A DNA stretch of 64,000 nt from Aureimonas sp. SA4125 (GCF_019973775.1 NZ_AP025032.1:372001-436000); one strand, 5' to 3'; shown: positions 52,347 through 61,830, counted from the stretch's first letter. Program-made: numbers and translations. Notes: a model not told the origin generated them from the letters alone.

Positions 52347-53825
52347 GTGTTCTTTGCCCGCCTCGACCATCCCGCCGATTTCGACGGCTGGCGCGCAGCC
52401 GCCCGCACCGCTTTGGCCCTCCACCTCGCACCGGACCAGATGAGCTTCACCGTGGGCGCCGAAACGCCGGGGCTTTTTGCCGAACCGCTGCCGGTAGCCC
52501 CTGCCGACGCGCCCCAGCCGAGCGTCGCGAAGGCCTTTCCGGAGCTCGCGAAAACCCTCGTCTGCCATGCCGCGCCGGAGCGCTTCGATCTCGCCTATCG
52601 CCTCTTGTGGCGGCTGCAGCGGGAGAAGAGGCTGCTGGAGATCGCCTCCGATCCCGACGTGCTGAAGGCCACCGAGATGGAGAAGGCCGTGCGGCGCGAC
52701 AGCCACAAGATGAAGGCCTTCGTGCGCTTTCGCGAGATCGAGGTGGCGCGAGACAATGGCGCTTCGGAAAAGCTCTACGTCGCCTGGTTCGAGCCCTTCC
52801 ACCACATCGTCGAGCGCACCGCACCCTTCTTCGCCCGGCGCTTCGCCGGCATGCGATGGTCGATCCTGACGCCGCTGCGCTCGGTCGCCTGGGACGGCGA
52901 GACCCTCGCCTTCGGTCCCGGCCGCTCGGTCGCCGACCGTCCGGACGAGGACGACATGGAGGCGCTGTGGCTGACCTATTACGCCTCGATCTTCAACCCG
53001 GCGCGGCTGAAGGTGAAGGCGATGCAGGCGGAAATGCCGCGAAAATACTGGCACAACCTGCCCGAGGCGAAACTCATCGCGCCGCTGATCGCCGGCGCGG
53101 AGGCGGCCGCGCAGCGCATGCTGGAAAACGCGCCGAGCCTGCCGAGCATCCGTCATGAACGGCAGAAGGGACGCGACATGGTCGAGGCGAAGGAGCGCAC
53201 GGCGCGGCAGGGCAACCAGCCGCGGACGCTGACCGAGGCGCGCGCCGAGGCGAAGCACTGCAAGGCCTGCCCGCTCTGGGAACCGGCGACGCAGACCGTC
53301 TTCGGCGAGGGCCCGGACGACGCGCCGGTGATCTTCGTCGGCGAGCAGCCGGGCGATCAGGAGGATCTCGCCGGCCATCCCTTCGTCGGGCCGGCCGGCA
53401 AGGTGTTTGACCAGGCGCTGGCGGAGGCGGGCGTCGATCGGTCACGGGCCTATGTGACGAATGCGGTGAAGCACTTCAAGTTCGAGCCGCGCGGCAAGCG
53501 TCGCATCCACCAGAAGCCGACCATGGGCGAAGTGAAGGCCTGCCGCTTCTGGCTCGATCTCGAGCGCGACCTCGTCCGTCCCAAGCTGATCGTCGCCCTC
53601 GGCGCGACGGCGGCGGCTGCCGTGCTCGGCAAGACCGTCACCATCCGCGACACGCGTTCTAAGCTCATCGATCTCGACGAAAACACGCAGCTTCTGGTGA
53701 CGGTGCACCCCTCCTACATCCTCCGCCTGCCTGACCCCGAAGCGCAGGCGCGCGAGACGGCGCTGTTTCGCGAGGACATGGGCCGGGTGCTCTCGGCAGT
53801 GCCCGAGATCGCGGCGAAGCCTTAA
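52347..53825 (+). CDS. DUF4130-UdgX fusion: UdgX-family uracil-DNA binding/glycosylase protein
   Basis: The 492-residue protein joins an N-terminal DUF4130/TIGR03915 domain (about 1-245; FDLAYRLLWRLQREKRLLEI, REIEVARDNG, APFFARRFAGMRWSILTPLRSVAWDG) to a C-terminal family-4-like uracil-DNA glycosylase domain. The latter has CKACPLW (iron-sulfur ligands), the active-site-like VGEQPGDQEDLAGHPFVGPAG, and KRRIHQKP with His388. KRRIH is the diagnostic UdgX loop whose His bonds covalently to the deoxyribose of uracil sites. GTG at 52347 gives MFFARLDHPADFDGWR, the usual family start; a TTG at 52317 with GGTGAG upstream is an alternative lying in foreign DNA. Its partner is the radical SAM gene at 49011. 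Confidence 0.9.
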   Translation: MFFARLDHPADFDGWRAAARTALALHLAPDQMSFTVGAETPGLFAEPLPVAPADAPQPSVAKAFPELAKTLVCHAAPERFDLAYRLLWRLQREKRLLEIASDPDVLKATEMEKAVRRDSHKMKAFVRFREIEVARDNGASEKLYVAWFEPFHHIVERTAPFFARRFAGMRWSILTPLRSVAWDGETLAFGPGRSVADRPDEDDMEALWLTYYASIFNPARLKVKAMQAEMPRKYWHNLPEAKLIAPLIAGAEAAAQRMLENAPSLPSIRHERQKGRDMVEAKERTARQGNQPRTLTEARAEAKHCKACPLWEPATQTVFGEGPDDAPVIFVGEQPGDQEDLAGHPFVGPAGKVFDQALAEAGVDRSRAYVTNAVKHFKFEPRGKRRIHQKPTMGEVKACRFWLDLERDLVRPKLIVALGATAAAAVLGKTVTIRDTRSKLIDLDENTQLLVTVHPSYILRLPDPEAQARETALFREDMGRVLSAVPEIAAKP

Positions 53826-53977
53826 AGCAGGATCGTCCGGATGGTCATGGAGACGGCCCCGAGGACGAGGACGCTACCGATCCACAGGCCCGCAAACCAG
53901 AGCAACTGGCGCGCCCGGGACGACAGGCCGCGCCGCGGTGATTCACCGCCGGCGGTCTTCTCGAGGCGCGGGCTAAT
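53822..53977 (-). CDS. DUF2474-like small membrane subunit of cytochrome bd (CIO type)
   Basis: A 51-residue frame directly after cydB ends QLLWFAGLWIGSVLVLGAVSMTIRTILL, a single membrane helix of the DUF2474 pattern (WF..LW..gV.a..avs..iR..L). DUF2474 proteins accompany cyanide-insensitive cydAB as CydX-like subunits. No ATG, GTG or TTG sits at a plausible place. An ATT at 53975-53977, overlapping the cydB stop and preceded by AGGG at 8 bases, is the best start candidate. Its stop overlaps the convergent UdgX stop. Confidence 0.62.
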   Translation of the reverse strand: MSPRLEKTAGGESPRRGLSSRARQLLWFAGLWIGSVLVLGAVSMTIRTILL

Positions 53978-54974
53978 GGTGGTAGCCCTCGCCCTCGATC
54001 ACCTTGCCGCGGAACACCCAGTAGGCATAGGCGGTGTAGGCGAGGATCAGCGGGATCAGCACCGACGCGCCGACGAGCAGGAAGGCCTGGCTGGATTCGG
54101 GCGCCGCCGCATCCCAGATCGTCACCGAGGGCGGGATGATGTGCGGCCAGAAGCTGATGCCAAGGCCGGCGAAGGCGAGCGTGAAGAGCGCCAGCGCCGA
54201 CAGGAACGGCCGGACGTGCTTTTCCCGGGCGATGCCGTCGAAGAGGCTCCAGGCGGCGACGGCGACGAGGATCGGCACCGGCGCGACGTAGAAGACCTGG
54301 GGGAAGCCGAACCAGCGCGAGTAGAATTCGGGCTGCAGGAAAGGCATCCACAGGCTGACGGCGCCGATGAGCGCGAGCGTGCCGATCCCTGTGATGAAGG
54401 CATAGCGGCGGGCGATGGTGTGCAACTCGCCTTCGGTCTTCATCATCAGCCATGTCGCGCCGAGAAGCGCGTAGCCGACGACGACGGCTGCCCCGGTCAT
54501 CATCGAGAAGGGCGTCAGCCAGTCGAACCAGCCGCCGGCATAGCCGCGGCCCTCGACCTCGATGCCCTGCACGAGGGTCCCGAGCGCGATGCCTTGCGCC
54601 AGAGCCGCGACGATCGAGCCGAACGCAAAGGAAAAATCCCAGAGCACCCGGCCGCGGACGGTCTTGAAGCGGAACTCGAAGGCGACCCCGCGAAAGATCA
54701 GCCCGAGCAGCATGACGATGATCGGGGCGTAGAGCGCCGGCATGATGATGGCATAGGCGAGCGGAAAGACGGCGAACAGGCCGCCGCCGCCCAGCACCAG
54801 CCAGGTCTCGTTGCCGTCCCAGATCGGCGCCACGGTGTTCATCGCCGTATCGCGGTTCTCGTGGCGGCCGAGCAGCGGGAAGAGGATGCCGGTGCCGAGG
54901 TCGAAGCCGTCGAGAACGACGTAGGCGAGGACGGCGAAGGCGATGAGGCCGGCCCAGACGATGGTGAGGTCCAT
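53973..54974 (-). CDS. cydB: Cytochrome d ubiquinol oxidase subunit II (CIO type)
   Basis: The 333-residue inner-membrane protein begins MDLTIVWAGLIAFAVLAYVVLDGFDLGTGILFP and includes WDGNETWLVLGGGGLFAVFP, both CydB hallmarks, with about nine hydrophobic helices. With CydA it forms the bd-type quinol oxidase that reduces O2 to water with high affinity. It starts 9 bases after the cydA stop. Confidence 0.96.
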   Translation of the reverse strand: MDLTIVWAGLIAFAVLAYVVLDGFDLGTGILFPLLGRHENRDTAMNTVAPIWDGNETWLVLGGGGLFAVFPLAYAIIMPALYAPIIVMLLGLIFRGVAFEFRFKTVRGRVLWDFSFAFGSIVAALAQGIALGTLVQGIEVEGRGYAGGWFDWLTPFSMMTGAAVVVGYALLGATWLMMKTEGELHTIARRYAFITGIGTLALIGAVSLWMPFLQPEFYSRWFGFPQVFYVAPVPILVAVAAWSLFDGIAREKHVRPFLSALALFTLAFAGLGISFWPHIIPPSVTIWDAAAPESSQAFLLVGASVLIPLILAYTAYAYWVFRGKVIEGEGYHH

Positions 54975-54983
54975 GACGCTCTC

Positions 54984-56423
54984 CTATTCCCCCGGGGCGG
55001 CATGGGCGCCGCCCGTCTTGTTGTCGGGATGCATCGCCTGTGCCGCCGGCGTGATGCCGGCCGCGCGGGTCGGCTCGGCACGCGAGGGCTCGTCCTCGCC
55101 GGGGACCGGCGTCTTGCCCATCAGCCGGAGGATATAGAAAGTGCCGGCGCCAAACAGCACGAAATAGACGACGACGAAGGCGACGAGCGAGGTGCCGACG
55201 GCTTCCGCCGCGATCGGCGAATGGCTTTCCGAGGTCCGGAGCAGCCCGTAGACGGTATAGGGCTGGCGACCGACCTCGGTCGTGATCCAGCCGCAGAGGA
55301 CGGCAACGAAGCCCGACGGCCCCATCGTGACGGCGGCCCGTTGCAGCCAGGTCGCCTCGTAGATCGACGACCGCCAGCGCGTGTAGAGCGACCACAGTCC
55401 GATCCCGAGCATCGCAAAACCGATCGCGACCATGACGCGGAATGTCCAGAAGACGATGCCGACATTCGGCCAGTCCTCGCGCGGAAACTCGTTCAACCCC
55501 TTCACCTGGCCGTCGAGACTATGGGTGAGAATGAGCGAGGAGAGGTAGGGAACCTCCAAGGCGTAGTCGACCCGGCCTTCCTCCATGTTCGGAATGCCGA
55601 AGAGGGTCAGCGGCATGGGTCCGTCGGTGTTGGTCTGGAAATGGCCTTCCATGGCCGCGACCTTGGCCGGCTGGTGCTCCAGCGTGTTGATGCCGTGAAA
55701 GTCGCCGGCGACGATCTGGATCGGCGCGACGATGGTCGCCATCCACAGCGCCATCGAGAACATCACCCGCGCCGCGGCGTTGGTCCGATCGCGCAGGAGG
55801 TGGAAGGCGCCGACGGCGCCGACGATGAAGGCCGTCGTCAGATAGGCCGCGAGCACCATGTGGACGAGACGGTAGGGGAAGGACGGGTTGAAGATGATCG
55901 CCCACCAGTCCTCAGGGATGAACTGGCCCGCCGCATTCATGGCGTAGCCGGCCGGCGTCTGCATCCAGGAATTGACGGACAGGATCCAGAAGGCGGACAT
56001 GAATGTGCCCAGCGCGACGATGAAGGTGGCCGCAAAGTGCAGCCCCTTGCCGACTCGCTTCTGCCCGAACAGCATGACCCCGAGGAAGCCGGCCTCGAGG
56101 AAGAAGGCCGACAGCACCTCGTAGCCCATCAGCGGCCCGAGGATCGGCCCGGTCTTGTCGGAAAACACCGACCAGTTGGTGCCGAACTGGTAACTCATGA
56201 CGATGCCGGAGACGACGCCCATGCCGAAGACGATCGCAAAGATCTTCAGCCAGAAGTTGAACGTGTCGTGGTAGACGCTTTTGCCCGTCCAGAGCCAGAG
56301 ACCTTCGAGCACCGCGAGATAAGAGGCGAGCCCGATCGAGAAGGCCGGGAAGATGATGTGGAAGGAAATCGTGAATCCGAACTGGATACGGGCCAGAAGG
56401 ACGGGATCGAATCCCTCGAACAT
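54984..56423 (-). CDS. cydA: Cytochrome d ubiquinol oxidase subunit I (CIO type)
   Basis: The 479-residue protein starts MFEGFDPVLLARIQFGFTISFHIIFPAFSIGLA, with the conserved His that ligates heme b595, and contains WITTEVGRQPYTVYGLLRT, the GRQPW-like segment. At 479 residues it lacks the long Q-loop insertion of E. coli CydA, which places it in the cyanide-insensitive oxidase (CioA) subgroup. GAGGAG precedes the ATG by 8 bases. The 287-base divergent gap upstream probably holds its promoter. Confidence 0.96.
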   Translation of the reverse strand: MFEGFDPVLLARIQFGFTISFHIIFPAFSIGLASYLAVLEGLWLWTGKSVYHDTFNFWLKIFAIVFGMGVVSGIVMSYQFGTNWSVFSDKTGPILGPLMGYEVLSAFFLEAGFLGVMLFGQKRVGKGLHFAATFIVALGTFMSAFWILSVNSWMQTPAGYAMNAAGQFIPEDWWAIIFNPSFPYRLVHMVLAAYLTTAFIVGAVGAFHLLRDRTNAAARVMFSMALWMATIVAPIQIVAGDFHGINTLEHQPAKVAAMEGHFQTNTDGPMPLTLFGIPNMEEGRVDYALEVPYLSSLILTHSLDGQVKGLNEFPREDWPNVGIVFWTFRVMVAIGFAMLGIGLWSLYTRWRSSIYEATWLQRAAVTMGPSGFVAVLCGWITTEVGRQPYTVYGLLRTSESHSPIAAEAVGTSLVAFVVVYFVLFGAGTFYILRLMGKTPVPGEDEPSRAEPTRAAGITPAAQAMHPDNKTGGAHAAPGE

Positions 56424-56710
56424 TGGAGTCTCCTCGCGGGCGGGAAAGCCGGGCCTACAGCTTCTGCTGAACTCGTTTCGAGCAAACTTGTCTCAGGAAT
56501 TAGAACTGGTTGCGATGCGGCAAGACCGCCATGCGGCGTTTTGTTCGTTGCCGCCTCGACTCTTACCGTCTGCCGATCCGGCACGGCGACCTTCCCAGCG
56601 GTTCAATATGCCGGAAGCTTGAGCTAGAAGCGAATGCGACAAGGGCGTGTGCGAGGGAGACGCGGATATGGGCAATACTCACCGGTCATACGGTCTGCTT
56701 GAACGATAGG

Positions 56711-58003
56711 ATGGGCAAGACTCAGCATGAAGTGCTGCGCGCCATCTTCGATGCCGTCGTCGCCGCCAGCCACCCCGCGTCGATCCTCGCGCCTCATCTT
56801 CCGGCCGCGCCGAAAGGCCGCGTGATCATCCTCGGCGCGGGCAAGGCCGGTGCGAGCATGGCGGCCGCGGCCGTCGCCTTCTACCGGGCGCAAGGCGTCG
56901 GCGACATCAGGCTCGGCGGCATCGCCGTCGCCCGGGACGGCTATGGGTGCGACGCGGGACCGGTCGAGGTCGTCGAGGCCGGTCATCCTCTGCCGAACGC
57001 CGCCGGGCTGGCCGCGACGCGGCGGGTGCTCGAACTGGCGCGCGGCGCGGGGCCCGACGACCTGGTGCTGGCCCTGATTTCCGGCGGCGGCTCGGCCAAC
57101 TGGCTCTTGCCGCGCGGCGGCATCTCGCTCGCGGACAAGCAGGCCGTCACGCGTGCGCTCCTCAGGAGCGGCGCCGGCATCGGCGAGATCAACTGCATCC
57201 GCAAGCATCTTTCCGAGATCAAGGGCGGGCGGCTCGCCGTCGCCTGCGGTTCGGCAAGGCTGGTGACGCTGGCCATCTCCGACGTGCCGGGCGATGATCC
57301 GAGCGTGATCGCCTCCGGGCCGACCGTGCCCGATCCGACGACGCGCGAGGACGCGCTGGCGATCGTCGCCCGGCGCGGCCTCGTTTTGCCGGACTCCTGC
57401 CGCCGGGTCCTGGAAGACGATTCCTGCGAGACGCCGAAACCCGGCGATCCCGTTTTCGCCGGCAAGGACTACACCATCGTCGCGACGCCGCATTCCGCGA
57501 TGCAGGCGGGCATCGCCGCCGCCGAGGCCGCCGGCTTTCGCCCCGTTCTTCTTGGCACGGATGTCGAGGGCGAGGCGCGCGAGGTCGCGCGCGCGCATGC
57601 GGCGCTGGCGCTTGCCGCGCGTGACCGGGGTGAGCGCGTGGCGATCCTCTCCGGCGGCGAACTCACCGTGACGATGACGGGATCGGGCCGCGGCGGACCG
57701 AACCAGGAATATGCGCTGGCCCTTGCGCTGGCTTTCGAAGGAGCGGACGGCATCGTCGCCCTCAGCGCCGATACGGACGGCACCGACGGCGGCACGGGTC
57801 TTGCGTCTGACCCGGCCGGCGCGTTCATCTCGCCGCAAACGCTGGCCCGCGCCCGCGCCGCCGGCCTCGACCCGGCGGCGGCGCTGGAAAACAACGATTC
57901 CACCACCTTCTTCGAGACGCTGGGCGACCTCTTCGTGCCCGGTCCGACGCTGACGAATGTGAACGATTGCCGCATCATTCTGGTCGGCGGCGGCATGGCG
58001 TGA
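56711..58003 (+). CDS. Glycerate 2-kinase (GckA/MOFRL family)
   Basis: Phosphorylates D-glycerate to 2-phosphoglycerate. The 430-residue protein has the DUF4147 N-terminal domain (RVIILGAGKAGASMAAAA, LISGGGSANWLLPRGGISLADKQAVTRALLRSGAGI, NCIRKHLSEIKGGRLA) and the C-terminal MOFRL domain (SGGELTVTMTGSGRGGPNQEYALA...DTDGTDGGTG). The ATG of MGKTQHEVLRAIFDAV is chosen by homology; the site upstream is weak. It may be cotranscribed with the isomerase gene 61 bases on. Confidence 0.93.
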   Translation: MGKTQHEVLRAIFDAVVAASHPASILAPHLPAAPKGRVIILGAGKAGASMAAAAVAFYRAQGVGDIRLGGIAVARDGYGCDAGPVEVVEAGHPLPNAAGLAATRRVLELARGAGPDDLVLALISGGGSANWLLPRGGISLADKQAVTRALLRSGAGIGEINCIRKHLSEIKGGRLAVACGSARLVTLAISDVPGDDPSVIASGPTVPDPTTREDALAIVARRGLVLPDSCRRVLEDDSCETPKPGDPVFAGKDYTIVATPHSAMQAGIAAAEAAGFRPVLLGTDVEGEAREVARAHAALALAARDRGERVAILSGGELTVTMTGSGRGGPNQEYALALALAFEGADGIVALSADTDGTDGGTGLASDPAGAFISPQTLARARAAGLDPAAALENNDSTTFFETLGDLFVPGPTLTNVNDCRIILVGGGMA

Positions 58004-58064
58004 CGCCGCCGCCGGCGCTATGCCTCTTCGCGCGAGCGATGGTGATGAACAGGAAAGACCGACC

Positions 58065-58760
58065 ATGAAGCGCAGCCGCGTGAACGAGATCCTCACAGAG
58101 GGCGACGCCTTCATCCGCTCCTTCGGCTATGTCATGCCGCCCTTCGCCTGTCTCTCGCCGGACGAGATGCAGGCGCGCGCCGGCGATCTCGCGCAGATCC
58201 GGCAGCGTCGTCTCGGCTGGGACGTCACCGATTACGGCAAGGGCAATTTCGACTCGCTCGGCCTCTTCCTGTTCACCGTGCGCAACGGCGACAATGCCGA
58301 TCTCGCCTCCGGCCGCGGCATGCTCTACGCCGAGAAGATCATGATCTCGCGCCGGGACCAGATCTCGCCGATGCACCGGCACAACATCAAGGCCGAGGAC
58401 ATCATCAACCGTGGCGGCGGCACGCTGACGCTGGAGCTCTTTTCCCGGGCCCCGGACGGCGGCATCGACGAGGAAGCGCCCGTCAGCGTCTTTTGCGACG
58501 GCATTGCCCGGACGCTTGGACCCGGCGACAAGCTGCGCCTCACCCCCGGCGAGAGCGTCACCCTGATGCCGAACCACTGGCACGCCTTCTGGGGCGAGGG
58601 CGCCGACGTCCTCATCGGCGAGGTCTCGACCGTCAACGACGACGTCACCGACAACATTTTTCGCGAGCCGATCGGGCGATTCTCGACCATCGAGGAGGAC
58701 GAGGCGCCGCTGCATCTCCTGGTCTCGGACTATGACCGGTTTTTCGCCCGCGAGAACTGA
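58065..58760 (+). CDS. D-lyxose/D-mannose-type sugar isomerase (cupin)
   Basis: The 231-residue cupin protein has MHRHNIKAEDIINRGGGTL with the metal-binding His-x-His and Glu, and MPNHWHAFWGEG with the later His ligand. This matches the D-lyxose ketol-isomerase family (YdaE-like), which interconverts D-lyxose/D-xylulose or D-mannose/D-fructose. It lies after the glycerate kinase gene, suggesting a sugar or sugar-acid catabolic pair, though no transporter is nearby. Confidence 0.87.
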   Translation: MKRSRVNEILTEGDAFIRSFGYVMPPFACLSPDEMQARAGDLAQIRQRRLGWDVTDYGKGNFDSLGLFLFTVRNGDNADLASGRGMLYAEKIMISRRDQISPMHRHNIKAEDIINRGGGTLTLELFSRAPDGGIDEEAPVSVFCDGIARTLGPGDKLRLTPGESVTLMPNHWHAFWGEGADVLIGEVSTVNDDVTDNIFREPIGRFSTIEEDEAPLHLLVSDYDRFFAREN

Positions 58761-58920
58761 ACAGCTTGATTGCCCCGAACGACGACGGAAGGTTGCGGAC
58801 GGCCTGCGGCCGCCGACGGCGCCTGCCGAAACTGTGGAGAGACCCTGCCTGCGCCGACTCCTCGCTCGTCGCAGGTGCTAGACGAGACCTGTCCCGCAGC
58901 CCGACCGAGGAGGAACGTCC

Positions 58921-60438
58921 ATGACCATTGCCGTCGACCTCGGCACGACCGCCTCCGGCGAGCCGGCGGAGCTCGATCTCGAGGAATTGCTGTCGACGCG
59001 GCTTCTGGTCCAGGGCAATTCCGGCTCGGGCAAGTCGCATCTCCTGCGCCGGCTGCTCGAGCAGAGCGCCGAATGGGTGCAGCAGGCGATCATCGATCCC
59101 GAGGGCGACTTCGTCTCCTTTGCCGAGCGCTACGGCCACATCGTCGTCGACGCCGACCGCACGCCGGCCGAGCTGACGCGCATTGCCGGGCGCATCCGCC
59201 AGCACCGCGCCTCGGTCGTCCTCAACCTCGAGGGCCTCGACGCCGAGGTGCAGATGCAGTGCGCCGCCGCCTTCCTGAACGGCCTGTTCGACGTCGACCA
59301 TTCGCTCTGGTTTCCGATGCTGATCGCCGTCGACGAGGCGCAGCTCTTTGCCCCCGCCATTGCCGGCGACGTCTCCGACGACGCGCGAAAAGTGTCGCTG
59401 GCGGCGATGACCAATCTCATGTGCCGCGGGCGCAAGCGCGGCCTTGCCGGCATCGTCGCGACGCAGCGCCTCGCCAAGCTCGCCAAGAATGTCGCCGCCG
59501 AGGCGTCGAACTTCCTGATGGGCCGCACCTTCCTCGACATCGACATGGCCCGGGCCGCCGATCTTCTCGGCATGGACCGCCGCCAGGCCGAACGGTTTCG
59601 GGATCTCGAGCCCGGGCATTTCGTCGCGCTCGGCCCCGCGCTGTCGCGCCGCCCGGTGCCGATCCGCATCGGCACCGTCGAGACCGCCGGGCGCACCGGG
59701 CGGCCGACGCTCCTGGCGCGCCCTGAAATGGCCCCCGAGGCGATGGCCGACCTGATCTTCTCGGCCGGCGCCGAGGATGCGCTGCCGGCCCCGCCGCGGG
59801 CGACGAGAAGCGCGCCGGCGCCGATGCGCGAACTCCTGGAGCGGGTCTCCGCGCCCCGTCCCGAGCCGGAGAGCGAGGATCCGCGCAGCCCCGAGGATCG
59901 CCGCGCCCTCGTCGAGGACATCTTTGCTGAGATGCTGACCGACCCCGAGGCGGCCTTCCGCCCGGTCCCGATTCTCTATCAGGATTTTCTCGTCCATTGC
60001 AGGCTGAAGCGCCTCGGCGGTGCCGAGACCGACATGCCGGCCTTCCGCCGGCGCCTGTCGCTCGCCCGCGCCGGCGTGTCCGACGAGGATGCCGACGAGG
60101 AGTGGCAGGGCGTCATCCAGCGCTCCGAGGCGCTGCCGGAGGAGATGCAGGGCGTCTATCTGATGCTGGCGCGCGCCGCCCGCGACGGCGAGGAATGTCC
60201 CGATGATGCGGCGCTGGCGAGAGCCTATGGCAGCCACTCTCCCTCGCGCGGCCGTTTCCTTCTCGGCTTCATGGCCGAGCGCGGCTTCATCACCGCCGAG
60301 GCGGATTTTCGCGGCAACCGCGTCGTGACCATCGCCGGTACCTCCTGGCGTGCGTCGCAGCGCGGCAATGCGCCGAAGCTGCCCGCAGCGATGGAGGAGG
60401 CGCGTCTGCGCCGCGCCGCCCGGCTCGCCGGGCAATAG
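58921..60438 (+). CDS. HerA-like (FtsK/HerA superfamily) ATP-binding protein
   Basis: The 505-residue protein has Walker A GNSGSGKSHLLRRLLE (about 38-53), Walker B LIAVDEAQLF and a downstream sensor-like IVATQRLAKLAKNVAAEASNFLMGRTF, all as in DUF87/HerA ATPases. The C-terminal half is charged, then ends in a winged-helix-like domain (ALARAYGSHSPSRGRFLLGFMAERGFI). HerA proteins usually work with NurA nucleases or other partners on DNA. No NurA-like or SIR2-like partner lies beside it here, so its role is open. Confidence 0.85.
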   Translation: MTIAVDLGTTASGEPAELDLEELLSTRLLVQGNSGSGKSHLLRRLLEQSAEWVQQAIIDPEGDFVSFAERYGHIVVDADRTPAELTRIAGRIRQHRASVVLNLEGLDAEVQMQCAAAFLNGLFDVDHSLWFPMLIAVDEAQLFAPAIAGDVSDDARKVSLAAMTNLMCRGRKRGLAGIVATQRLAKLAKNVAAEASNFLMGRTFLDIDMARAADLLGMDRRQAERFRDLEPGHFVALGPALSRRPVPIRIGTVETAGRTGRPTLLARPEMAPEAMADLIFSAGAEDALPAPPRATRSAPAPMRELLERVSAPRPEPESEDPRSPEDRRALVEDIFAEMLTDPEAAFRPVPILYQDFLVHCRLKRLGGAETDMPAFRRRLSLARAGVSDEDADEEWQGVIQRSEALPEEMQGVYLMLARAARDGEECPDDAALARAYGSHSPSRGRFLLGFMAERGFITAEADFRGNRVVTIAGTSWRASQRGNAPKLPAAMEEARLRRAARLAGQ

Positions 60439-60639
60439 GCCCTCGCCGGCGACCGAACCGACCCTTCCGCCGACGCCGCAGTCCGGCTGCGTCCTCTTGT
60501 CTTGGCAGAGCGGCCAGCTCTCCCTTGCGCCGCTGTGCGCCGCCGCTACCTTAGAACCAATGGTCGAGAGAGCGGGAAGGGTGGAGCGGTTGCAGAGGCG
60601 CGCGAGGACGGCAGGGAAGCCGCGACCGGGGGAGCGGCG

Positions 60640-61830
60640 ATGATGTCCGTGGTGGAGGAGGATCCGCACGATGTCGTGTTCGTCGGCGGCGGGCTGGCCA
60701 ATGGGCTCCTCGCCTACCGGCTGTCGCAACTGCGCCCCGACCTTCGCCTTCTCGTCCTCGAGGCGGGCGACAGCCTTGGCGGCAACCACACCTGGTCCTT
60801 CCATGACGGCGACCTGACACCGGAGCAGCATGTCTGGCTCGCGCCCTTCGTCGTGTACCGCTGGCCGGCCTACAGCGTGCGCTTTCCGCAACTGACGCGA
60901 ACGCTTTCCACGGGATACCAGAGCGTCACGTCGGAGCGCTTTGCCGCCGTGATGGCGTCGCAGCTCGGCGACAGGCTGCGTTGCGGCGCAGATGTCGTCG
61001 CCTTCGACGCACGCTCGGTGACGCTCGGCAACGGCGAACGCATCCGGGCAGCCTGCGTCATCGACGGGCGCGGACCGACGGACAGCCCCCATCTCACCCT
61101 CGGCTTCCAGAAATTCCTCGGCCAGGAAATCGCGCTGGTGGCGCCGCACGGCCTCGTCCATCCAATCATCATGGACGCGACGATCCCGCAGGCCGACGGC
61201 TACCATTTCGTCTACGTGCTGCCGCTCGGTCCCTCGACGCTGCTGGTCGAGGACACCTATTACGCCGATGGTCCGGCATTCGAGCCGGACCGCTTGCGCC
61301 AGTCGATCGCCGCTTATGTGGCTGCGCATGGATGGGAGGTGGAGGCGATCCTGCGCGAAGAGGATGGCGTCCTGCCGATCGCGCTTGGCGGCGACATCGA
61401 GCGGTTCTGGATCGCCAAGGCCGGCATCGCCTCGGTCGGCCTCGCCGCCGCTCTGTTTCACCCGACGACGGGCTATTCGCTGCCCGATGCCGTGCGCCTC
61501 GCCGAGCGCGTCGCAGGCCTCGACGATCTGTCGGCGCCGGCCGTCTTTGCCGCGACGCGCCTGCACTCGGTGCGGACCTGGAAAGGCCGGCGCTACTTCC
61601 GCATGCTGAACCGGCTGCTCTTTCTTGCCGGCGCGCCGGCGCTGCGCTACCGCATCCTCCAGCATTTCTACCGCCTGCCCGACGGGCTGGTGGAGCGCTT
61701 TTACGCCGACCGGCTTCGGCCGCTCGACCGCCTGCGCATCCTCACCGGCAAGCCGCCGGTGCCGATCACCAGCGCGCTGCGGGTGCTCGCCTTTCCCTCC
61801 CGTTCCCGCAAGGCTGTCTCGGATGCTTGA
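60640..61830 (+). CDS. crtY: Lycopene beta-cyclase
   Basis: Cyclises both ends of lycopene to beta-carotene. The 396-residue protein has the dinucleotide-binding VVFVGGGLANGLLAYRL, the GGNHTWSFHD motif typical of CrtY, and HPTTGYSLPDAVRLAERVA near the C-terminus. A good ribosome-binding site (GGGGGAGC) precedes ATG-ATG at 60640/60643. Its 3' end overlaps crtI by 8 bases. Confidence 0.95.
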   Translation: MMSVVEEDPHDVVFVGGGLANGLLAYRLSQLRPDLRLLVLEAGDSLGGNHTWSFHDGDLTPEQHVWLAPFVVYRWPAYSVRFPQLTRTLSTGYQSVTSERFAAVMASQLGDRLRCGADVVAFDARSVTLGNGERIRAACVIDGRGPTDSPHLTLGFQKFLGQEIALVAPHGLVHPIIMDATIPQADGYHFVYVLPLGPSTLLVEDTYYADGPAFEPDRLRQSIAAYVAAHGWEVEAILREEDGVLPIALGGDIERFWIAKAGIASVGLAAALFHPTTGYSLPDAVRLAERVAGLDDLSAPAVFAATRLHSVRTWKGRRYFRMLNRLLFLAGAPALRYRILQHFYRLPDGLVERFYADRLRPLDRLRILTGKPPVPITSALRVLAFPSRSRKAVSDA

